DNA from: Candidatus Dormiibacterota bacterium | GTDB taxonomy: Bacteria > Chloroflexota > Dormibacteria > UBA8260 | Reading direction: 5' to 3' | DNA length: 5,428 nucleotides | Assembly: GCA_955652455.1 (NCBI GenBank) | Contig: CATPBU010000189.1 | Coordinates: 1-5,428 of the forward strand | Part shown: piece after piece, positions 1 to 4,720 of the stretch | How positions within the stretch are numbered: position 1 is the first letter of the stretch | How the letters are laid out: each line of letters begins with the position of its first letter | Made by a program: the position numbers and the translations under genes | Notes under the pieces: generated by a model | Told to the model about the DNA's origin: nothing | Databases searched by the model: none | Seen by the model: only the letters and a program-made list of their open reading frames with translations

Positions 1-954
1 GTTCTGCGCCATCCACGCTGAGCGCAATGTCAGCAGCCACGCGGAGTCGATCTCGGTGGCCATGTCTGCAAGATTGAACGCGATCGCCTCGTGGCGTGCG
101 ATCGGCTTGCCGAACGCGACCCGCTCCAGCGAATAGTCACGCGCGAATTCGAAGGCGGCGCGAGCGATGCCGACCGCGCCGGCCGCCACCATCGGGCGGG
201 TGGCTTCCAGCATGAGCAGAGCCCCCACGGCACCCGGGCCCGTTGCGTTGCCCTCCTTGTCGAACCCGAGACGGGCTTCCTCAGGGACGAAGCAGTCCTC
301 GAAGATCACCTGCGCGGTGTGCGAGGCGCGCACGCCGAGCTTCTTCTCCTTGCGCCCCTGGCGCATCCCCGGCGTGTCCTTCTCGATGACAAACCCGGCG
401 ATGCCGGCCGCGCCGGCTGCCTTGTCGGTGGTGACGAAGGCCACCTGCACGTCCGCGATGCCGCCGTTGGTGCAGAACTGCTTGGTGCCGTTGAGAACGT
501 AACCGCCGTCCGCCTTGGTGGCGGTCGACTCGAGCGCCATTGAGTCGGAACCGCTGTTCGGCTCGGTGAGGCCCATGGCGCCGATCCGCAGCTTGGCCGG
601 GTCGCAGAGCATCCCGATGTACTTCTTCTTCTGCTCCTCAGTACCCATGGCAATGATGCCGGCGCCGGCGAGGCCGCTGGCATTGATCGACACACCGATG
701 CCCGCGTCACCCCAGGACAGCTGCTCGGTGAGGATCATCGAGGTCATCAGGTCGAGGCCGCCGCCCCCGTACTCCTCGGGGAAGCCGCTGGCGGCGCCCA
801 GGCCGAGGTCGTGTGCCTTCTGCATCACGGCCCAGGGTGTCTCCTCCTTCTCGTCGTACTCCGCGGCGACGGGGCGCATCTCGTTGACCGCGAACTCGTG
901 TGCGAGCTTGCGAATCTCCTCCTGCTCCTGGGTGAAACTGAAGTCGAAGCCCAT
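1..954 (-). CDS. Acyl-CoA dehydrogenase, medium-chain-like (3' end outside window)
   Basis: Flavoprotein that oxidises an acyl-CoA to the trans-2-enoyl-CoA and passes electrons to electron-transfer flavoprotein in the cytoplasm. The 318 visible codons are open to the window edge; family members run about 380-400 residues, so roughly 60-80 C-terminal residues are missing. Visible hallmarks are the N-terminal helical domain (FTQEQEEIRKLAHEFA, 7-22), the beta-domain flavin/substrate motif GLTEPNSGSD (128-137), and the C-terminal helical domain with RPMVAAGAVGIARAAFE (254-270) and YSLERVAFGKPI (274-285). This last stretch closely resembles human MCAD. Thr252 sits where MCAD has Thr255 and isovaleryl-CoA dehydrogenase has its catalytic Glu, so the catalytic base should be the later Glu of the IYEGT-type motif, beyond the window. 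The ATG lies 14 bases after the maoC stop, with a modest AGGGA ribosome-binding site inside the gap. It is the last visible gene of the operon. The exact acyl substrate cannot be read from the sequence. Confidence 0.95.
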   Translation of the reverse strand, partial: MGFDFSFTQEQEEIRKLAHEFAVNEMRPVAAEYDEKEETPWAVMQKAHDLGLGAASGFPEEYGGGGLDLMTSMILTEQLSWGDAGIGVSINASGLAGAGIIAMGTEEQKKKYIGMLCDPAKLRIGAMGLTEPNSGSDSMALESTATKADGGYVLNGTKQFCTNGGIADVQVAFVTTDKAAGAAGIAGFVIEKDTPGMRQGRKEKKLGVRASHTAQVIFEDCFVPEEARLGFDKEGNATGPGAVGALLMLEATRPMVAAGAVGIARAAFEFARDYSLERVAFGKPIARHEAIAFNLADMATEIDSAWLLTLRSAWMAQN

Positions 955-968
955 GTGGTTGTGTCCCT

Positions 969-1397
969 CTATCGCGCCAGGCGGACGGTGGCGCGGCCGT
1001 TGGTGAGCACTCTCTCCCCGCTGCTCGACGTGGCCTCGAGCTCGAGGGTGGCGGTTCGGTTGGAATCGTCGACATCGATGACCCGCCCCGTGCAGGTGAC
1101 GGTCTGGCCGGGGAGCAGGGGCTTGGAGAAGCGGCAGGTCACTGACGCGACCTGCTCATACCCGCCCGCCCAGCGCGCCACCGATTCGGTGAGGATGGCC
1201 ATGTCGAGCAGTCCGTGGGCGATGGTTCCGGGAAGGCCGACGGAGCGGGCGAAGTCGGGGTCGACGTGGATCGGGTTGTGATCGCCGGACGCCTCGGCGT
1301 AGGCGTTGATCTGCTCCTGCGTGACCGTGCGCGAGAGCGGGGTCATCTCGTCCCCGACGGCAGCGGAGGTCAGCATCGCGGCGGTGGCGTCGGTCAT
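969..1397 (-). CDS. MaoC-like (R)-enoyl-CoA hydratase, catalytic subunit
   Basis: A 142-residue single hot-dog-fold hydratase that would add water to an enoyl-CoA (or remove it from a 3-hydroxyacyl thioester) in the cytoplasm. The hydratase-2 signature is intact: YAEASGDHNPIH at 33-44, with the catalytic pair Asp39 and His44, followed by the usual Ala and LPGTIAHG (55-62). The FSKPLLPGQTV segment (90-100) is the standard strand that follows the central helix. The ATG at 1397 overlaps the stop of the preceding gene as ATGA, which points to translational coupling; an in-frame ATG 30 bases further upstream lies inside the previous gene and is less likely. The partner upstream is a FAS1-type dehydratase subunit, so the two probably form a heterodimer like mycobacterial HadAB/HadBC or the steroid hydratase ChsH1-ChsH2. 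The dehydrogenase downstream favours a catabolic CoA role over fatty-acid or mycolate synthesis. That assignment is inference. Confidence 0.93.
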   Translation of the reverse strand: MTDATAAMLTSAAVGDEMTPLSRTVTQEQINAYAEASGDHNPIHVDPDFARSVGLPGTIAHGLLDMAILTESVARWAGGYEQVASVTCRFSKPLLPGQTVTCTGRVIDVDDSNRTATLELEATSSSGERVLTNGRATVRLAR

Positions 1398-1795
1398 CGG
1401 ATGATCATCAGCGAGCGGCCGCGGCAAACGGTCTCACCGTCGTGACGGTGGGCCTCATGTTCGATGCCGAGGAAGGTCATGCCGCGTTTCTCCTCGACGG
1501 ACACGATCACCGCGGACGCGTCCACCACGTCGCCAGCCCGGACCGGCGCGGGCCACTCGAACGTCTGCTCGCCATGGACCAGGCCGGCGAGGTTCACTCC
1601 CACCTCTTGGTCACCGAAGAGCTGGTAGAGGGTGGGAAACAGGCAGTAGAACGCCCCGTAGGTGGGCGGGACTGCGCCGGGCGAGTAGACCTCGTCCGAC
1701 CCTGCGATCGCCCTGGCGAACGCCTCGGCCCCGGCCCCGTCAACCACCTGCCCGGTCGCCTGGTAGCGGCGACCGACGTGGCTCTGATCAGGCAT
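1394..1795 (-). CDS. FAS1-type MaoC-like dehydratase, non-catalytic partner subunit
   Basis: A 133-residue protein matching the N-terminal MaoC dehydratase domain (the FAS1-like dehydratase half). It starts with the typical VGRRY (7-11) and carries the PPTYGAFY loop (43-50, family form aPPtf), the central helix, HGEQTFEWPAPVRAGDVV (74-91) and a last strand ending CRGRSLMIIR. The Asp-x-Asn-Pro-x-His catalytic motif is absent. The stretch that normally carries it is shortened to GSDEVYSPG (32-40), so this subunit most likely shapes the acyl-binding pocket while the downstream MaoC protein supplies Asp and His. The ATG is preceded by an excellent AGGAGGT site five bases away (1801-1807). The stop overlaps the next gene by ATGA. 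It is the first gene of the acyl-CoA operon, behind a 109-base gap with a palindrome. Family and pairing are secure; the in vivo substrate is unknown. Confidence 0.9.
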   Translation of the reverse strand: MPDQSHVGRRYQATGQVVDGAGAEAFARAIAGSDEVYSPGAVPPTYGAFYCLFPTLYQLFGDQEVGVNLAGLVHGEQTFEWPAPVRAGDVVDASAVIVSVEEKRGMTFLGIEHEAHRHDGETVCRGRSLMIIR

Positions 1796-1800
1796 TCCCG

Positions 1801-1807
1801 ACCTCCT
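1801..1807 (-). promoter_or_regulatory. Strong Shine-Dalgarno of the dehydratase operon
   Basis: On the minus strand this reads AGGAGGT, a near-complete anti-16S match five bases before the ATG at 1795. It fixes the start of the first operon gene and suggests efficient translation, in contrast to the weaker sites of the downstream genes. Confidence 0.8.
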
Positions 1808-1833
1808 CGAAGCGCCAACGGCCGTCCACGCAA

Positions 1834-1862
1834 ACGATGCGCTGCGGGGACCAACGCGTCAA
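1834..1862 (-). promoter_or_regulatory. Candidate promoter of the dehydratase/dehydrogenase operon
   Basis: On the minus strand TTGACG (1857-1862) is followed after 17 bases by CATCGT (1834-1839), which would start the transcript near 1827, about 30 bases before the first ATG. The -35 is good and the -10 is imperfect. An alternative is TATAGT at 1904-1909, a better -10 with a poor -35 (TGGGGA), overlapping the asparaginase stop codon. Either arrangement puts the palindrome at 1874-1891 within regulatory reach. Confidence 0.35.
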
Positions 1863-1873
1863 GCCGACCCGAA

Positions 1874-1891
1874 GTTGACATCCACGTCAAC
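1874..1891. promoter_or_regulatory. 18-bp palindromic operator candidate upstream of the acyl-CoA operon
   Basis: The minus strand reads GTTGACGTGGATGTCAAC. The outer six bases of each arm pair perfectly and the arms extend to eight with one mismatch around a central GG. The form TTGACGT-NN-ACGTCAA, matched here with one difference, is close to what I recall for LiuR-type MerR regulators of branched-chain acyl-CoA degradation. It lies in the 109-base gap directly before the acyl-CoA catabolic operon. The palindrome is seen directly; the regulator family is inferred, and no regulator gene is in the window. Confidence 0.5.
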
Positions 1892-1904
1892 ATGGCTGAC
1901 GACA

Positions 1905-2951
1905 CTATACCACCGCGGTACCCCGATCCCCAGCGGGCCGCGACGTCACCCGTAGGCCGTCGGTCCAGCCCGGTTCGGCGGCGGTCGCGCCCACCTCGAG
2001 ACCCTCCCAGTTGCGTAGGGCAACGCGGCGGAATGGGGTCAACAGGGGCCCGGCGAGGGTCGCCTCGTCGATCCAGCCGAGGGCTCGAAGCGCAGCCAGC
2101 GCCACCGCCGGCATGGCGGTTGCGTCGCCGGCCTCGAGCTTGATGGCCAGGGCTGGGCCCTGCGGCCGGCGCACAGCCACCCAGACCGCGGCGCCACCGA
2201 TCTTGACAGTGACAGCGGCGCCCGCGGCCTCGAGGACTGCAGTGTCGAAGCGGCCGCGACCGGCGACCAGGTAGGGGTGGGCCGCCATGGCAGCCTGGCA
2301 GCGACGGACGTCGGGGTCGGCGGCGGCCGCCGCGAACATCCGGGCGAGGGCGTGCAGCGGTAACTCATGAGTGGGCAGGCCGCAGCCGTCGACGCCGTGG
2401 GGACGGTCTGCCAGGTCGGTGCCCGCGAACCCACTGATCACCCCGCGGATCTCGACCTGGAGCGGATGGTCGTAGGCGGCATACCCGGCCTGCGGCCAGC
2501 CCGACACCCGGCACGCGGCCAGCATTGCCGCGTGCTTGCCCGAGCAGTTGTTGTGAATGCGCGCGGGTGTGCCACCAGAGCCGAGAAGGTGACGCGCGGC
2601 CACGCCGTCGGCGGGAAGCTGCGGGCCGCAGCTCAGCGCGCTCTCGTCGATACCGGCGAGTTGGAGCAGACCGCGGACCGCGTCGACGTGGACGGGCTCG
2701 CCCTGGTGCGAGGCGCAGGCCACCGCGATCTCGGCGTCACCGGCCCCGATTGGATCGGCCGCACGCCGGACGAATGGGACGGCCTGCAGTGGCTTGACGC
2801 AACTTCGAAGGGTGGTTGGAGCGTCGGGGTCACCCACCGCGCCGAGCAGGCTGCCGTCAGCGGCGACGACCGCGACGTGACCCCGGACCACAGCCTCGAG
2901 CGCGGCGCCGCGACGCGTGGTGGCGAGGTGGGCGGGGGGCGACCCGGGCAC
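1905..2951 (-). CDS. Asparaginase, Rhizobium etli type (asparaginase II family)
   Basis: Predicted cytoplasmic enzyme hydrolysing L-asparagine to aspartate and ammonia. The 348 residues match the family of the R. etli enzyme ReAV, which uses Ser-Lys pairs and a bound zinc rather than the classical threonine mechanism. Visible landmarks are the N-terminal LEAVVRGHVAVV segment, RSCVKPLQAVPF with Ser50 and Lys53, ASHQGEPVH with Ser81, NNCSGKHAAML with Cys136 and Lys139, and VDGCGLPTHELPL with Asp188 and Cys190. These line up within one or two residues with what I recall as ReAV Ser48/Lys51, Ser80, Cys135/Lys138 and Asp187/Cys189. The second Ser-Lys partner would be Lys250 (VTVKIGGAAV) or Lys271 (AIKLEAGD); the usual GGAEG and DGD patterns near them are altered. 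Translation starts at GTG 2951, the only usual start after an in-frame TGA upstream; no clear ribosome-binding site is visible. It follows the zinc-ribbon gene by 39 bases, probably in one transcript. There is no signal peptide. Confidence 0.93.
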   Translation of the reverse strand: MPGSPPAHLATTRRGAALEAVVRGHVAVVAADGSLLGAVGDPDAPTTLRSCVKPLQAVPFVRRAADPIGAGDAEIAVACASHQGEPVHVDAVRGLLQLAGIDESALSCGPQLPADGVAARHLLGSGGTPARIHNNCSGKHAAMLAACRVSGWPQAGYAAYDHPLQVEIRGVISGFAGTDLADRPHGVDGCGLPTHELPLHALARMFAAAAADPDVRRCQAAMAAHPYLVAGRGRFDTAVLEAAGAAVTVKIGGAAVWVAVRRPQGPALAIKLEAGDATAMPAVALAALRALGWIDEATLAGPLLTPFRRVALRNWEGLEVGATAAEPGWTDGLRVTSRPAGDRGTAVV

Positions 2952-2990
2952 GGCCTGGAAGTGTCGCAGGCCGACGCCCGGGTCAGCGGC

Positions 2991-3185
2991 TCAGACCAGG
3001 CCCACCATCGCGGTCTGCCGATGGAAGCGAACGCGGCATCGCTGGCACTTGAACACCAGGCGCAGCCCAAGCCGCCCGATCACCCCGGCCTCCCGGTCCA
3101 GGCAGTTCGGGCACACGGCATGCTCATCGGCGAGTTCATCAGGCACAGCCTTGAGCGGCAGTTCAACGGGCTTGTACTTCCTCAT
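2991..3185 (-). CDS. Small zinc-ribbon protein of unknown function
   Basis: A 64-residue protein with two knuckles, CPNC (25-28) and CQRC (47-50), separated by 18 residues, the spacing of a treble-clef or rubredoxin-like zinc ribbon. The N-terminus is polar (MRKYKPVELPLKAVP) and the tail after the second knuckle is basic (RVRFHRQ). I do not recognise a specific family; such proteins can bind nucleic acid or act as metal-binding adaptors, and no function should be assumed. The same frame stays open upstream to an ATG at 3329, but that extension is a Pro/Arg-rich run typical of high-GC noncoding frames. A promoter placed about 2 bases ahead of the ATG at 3185 supports the short form. It is the first gene before the asparaginase, 39 bases apart. 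Confidence 0.75.
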   Translation of the reverse strand: MRKYKPVELPLKAVPDELADEHAVCPNCLDREAGVIGRLGLRLVFKCQRCRVRFHRQTAMVGLV

Positions 3186-3193
3186 GCCCGCGC

Positions 3194-3221
3194 ATGGTAC
3201 CACTCTATGCGACAGTGTCAA
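3194..3221 (-). promoter_or_regulatory. Promoter giving an apparently leaderless zinc-ribbon transcript
   Basis: On the minus strand a perfect -35 TTGACA (3216-3221) is followed after 16 bases by TACCAT (3194-3199), which fits the TAnnnT form of GC-rich bacteria. Transcription would begin at about 3185-3187, at or within two bases of the ATG at 3185, so there is no room for a Shine-Dalgarno site. The -35 overlaps a short palindrome, GACA-C-TGTC (3211-3219), which could be a half-hidden operator. Confidence 0.6.
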
Positions 3222-3231
3222 TATCAGCTTT

Positions 3232-3253
3232 AGCCCCAGCGTAGGGTGGGGCT
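3232..3253. repeat. Perfect 7-bp inverted repeat in the divergent intergenic region
   Basis: AGCCCCA (3232-3238) and TGGGGCT (3247-3253) form exact arms around an 8-base loop. It sits 11 bases upstream of the zinc-ribbon -35 and about 100-130 bases before the transporter start. There is no T-run on either side, so it is not a typical intrinsic terminator; a protein-binding site or chance hairpin in GC-rich DNA are both possible. The remaining 200-base gap to the transporter shows no RNA gene. Confidence 0.4.
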
Positions 3254-3385
3254 GGGCGCCAGGGAACGGGCGAGGGCGCCGGGGTCGGGTGCGCTCGTTG
3301 CTCAGACTGCTGCGCTGGCGAGTCAGCAACTGCGGGTGAACGAAGAAAGATGCCGCGCGCGCTATCCTCTAGGACGAATCACACA

Positions 3386-4591
3386 ATGGCGCTCAGAAGT
3401 CAGCCTCGTCAGAGCGTGAAACTGCCCGCACCGTCGGAGCCCGCGACCGAGGACGTGGCCGACCAACTGACCACATGGCAGCGCCTCGGCCGGCCTCTAC
3501 AAAGCCTGGTGTGGATCGCCATCGCTGCCGGGCTCGTTGGCATCTACGACGGGGCCTCAGCGCTGATTGGCCACGTTTTCAACGTCGTGCTTCTGTTTCT
3601 CTTCGCTGCGGTTGTCGCCTTGATCCTCAACCCTGTTGTCGATGTGCTTCAGCGCGTGCCCGGCTTTCGCAGCCATCGTTCACCGGCGGTGCTGAGTCTT
3701 TACATGGTCGCGTTCGCCGCCATCGGTGGAGTCATCGCACTGGTCATCCCGAACCTTGTCGACCAGGCGCGTCACCTTCCCCAGCTTCTCGAACAGCTGC
3801 AGCGCAGTCTTGCTGAACGGGGCATCAACATCGACCTGGCTTCGCTACTTCCATCCACCTCCGGACTGGTGGGAAACGCGCTGACCATCGTGACTTCCGT
3901 CGCCACCACGGTGGCCGACGTGGTGCTCGTCGTCGTCATCTCCATCTACCTGCTCATCGATGGCCGCGGCCTGGTCGCGACCCTGCGGAATCTGTTTCCG
4001 GAGCACAGTCGCAAGTTTGACTTCGCGGTCCTCGCGACCGGGTCGACGATGGCCGCCTACGTGCGCGGTCAATCGCTCATGTCCTTGATCATCGGCTCCT
4101 ACACCGCCCTTGCCCTGTCCGCCCTCGGCGTCCACTACGCCATCGTGATCGGAGTCGCCGCCTTTCTTCTGGAGTTCGTGCCCATCATCGGCGCCATCAT
4201 CGCAATGGCGCTGGGAGTGGTGGTCGCCCTGCTGCAGGGTCCCCTCCTCGCAGCTCTCGCAGGCGCCGCCGGGCTGCTGGGTCACGCGCTGGACGCATAC
4301 ATCATCGGGCCGCGTATCGCTGGTCATATGACCAAGCTGCACCCACTGGTGGCGATGGCAGCCCTGCTCATCGGTGCGGAGGTCGCCGGGGTGCTCGGTG
4401 CGCTCTTCGCAGTGCCTCTGGCTGCGATGGCCAACATCTTCCTCGGCGCCTTCTACCGCTCGCGACGCGGCAGCGAGGCCATGACCACGGCCGACGACGG
4501 CACTGTCGAAGCCGAAAGCCTGCCCCGACTGGGCGACGAAATCGATGCGGTCGACAACCAGGGCGTGATCGCTGGGCCGGTGCCTCACTGA
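3386..4591 (+). CDS. AI-2E/PerM-family membrane transporter
   Basis: Polytopic inner-membrane protein of the AI-2E transporter (UPF0118/PerM) family, whose members export small molecules such as autoinducer-2 or work as ion antiporters; the substrate here is unknown. With 401 residues it has usual family length. Hydrophobic segments lie near 40-58, 62-84, 102-123, 165-191, 230-250, 252-303 and 321-356, with the family's large polar loop at about 124-164. Hallmarks are YVRGQSLMSLIIG (225-237), the FVPIIGAIIA segment (264-273), and PRIAGHMTKLHPLVAMAALL followed by GVLGALFAVPLAA (309-347). The C-terminal 40 residues are acidic and probably cytoplasmic. The start is ambiguous. ATG 3350 adds 12 residues written in codons rare for this DNA (cta, tct, agg, aat, aca) and lacks a good ribosome site. 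ATG 3386 has AGGA 11 bases upstream and a possible -10 TATCCT at 3363-3368, so I prefer it. No terminator is clear after the stop. Confidence 0.93.
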   Translation: MALRSQPRQSVKLPAPSEPATEDVADQLTTWQRLGRPLQSLVWIAIAAGLVGIYDGASALIGHVFNVVLLFLFAAVVALILNPVVDVLQRVPGFRSHRSPAVLSLYMVAFAAIGGVIALVIPNLVDQARHLPQLLEQLQRSLAERGINIDLASLLPSTSGLVGNALTIVTSVATTVADVVLVVVISIYLLIDGRGLVATLRNLFPEHSRKFDFAVLATGSTMAAYVRGQSLMSLIIGSYTALALSALGVHYAIVIGVAAFLLEFVPIIGAIIAMALGVVVALLQGPLLAALAGAAGLLGHALDAYIIGPRIAGHMTKLHPLVAMAALLIGAEVAGVLGALFAVPLAAMANIFLGAFYRSRRGSEAMTTADDGTVEAESLPRLGDEIDAVDNQGVIAGPVPH

Positions 4592-4624
4592 CGTCACGCA
4601 AGTCCTGGCCGCCCCGCGCTCGCT

Positions 4625-4654
4625 TTGACGCCGGCCACCCCCCTTTGTTAGCCT
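4625..4654 (+). promoter_or_regulatory. Promoter candidate for the LysM-CHAP gene
   Basis: TTGACG (4625-4630) and TAGCCT (4649-4654) are separated by 18 bases, giving a start site near 4661. The leader would be about 30 bases to the GTG at 4691, or 60 bases to the CTG at 4721. A short stem, CGATC (4655-4659) with GATCG (4667-4671), falls at the 5' end of the predicted transcript. Confidence 0.5.
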
Positions 4655-4674
4655 CGATCGCGGCCTGATCGTTT

Positions 4675-4711
4675 GGAGGAGGGGTCGACGGTGCGGCGCC
4701 CGTGGCGCTAG
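4675..4711 (+). other. Strong ribosome-binding site plus six-codon leader ORF ending in TAG
   Basis: GGAGGAGGGG (4675-4684) stands six bases before GTG 4691, which opens a frame coding MRRPWR and then stops at TAG 4709-4711. This mini-frame is in phase with the LysM-CHAP gene that follows. It may be a leader peptide, the true gene start interrupted by a nonsense change or base-call error, or a chance arrangement. It is the best-looking initiation site in the region, much better than any ahead of the signal peptide itself. Confidence 0.4.
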
Positions 4712-4720
4712 GAAGAGGGG

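Noticed and set aside
1442..2143. A 233-codon plus-strand frame across the dehydratase gene and the intergenic gap
   Set aside because: The second half is Arg/Pro-rich noise, it runs through the palindromic control region, and the minus strand encodes a clear dehydratase with a perfect ribosome site.
2367..3233. A 288-codon plus-strand frame opposite the asparaginase and zinc-ribbon genes
   Set aside because: It has no recognisable domain and lies antisense to a well-conserved enzyme with all its motifs; it is a shadow frame.
4589..4596. TGACGTCA perfect 8-bp palindrome at the transporter stop codon
   Set aside because: It is short, does not extend beyond eight bases, and coincides with the stop codon; chance is the simplest explanation.
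4606..4637. TGGCCG / CGGCCA inverted repeat after the transporter as an intrinsic terminator
   Set aside because: Six-base arms with a 20-base loop and no proper T-run; the right arm also overlaps the spacer of the next promoter.
4655..4720. A c-di-AMP (ydaO-type) or other riboswitch before the cell-wall hydrolase gene
   Set aside because: Such riboswitches precede wall hydrolases in some Actinobacteria, but the predicted leader here is only 30-60 bases, far too short, and only one 5-bp stem is visible.
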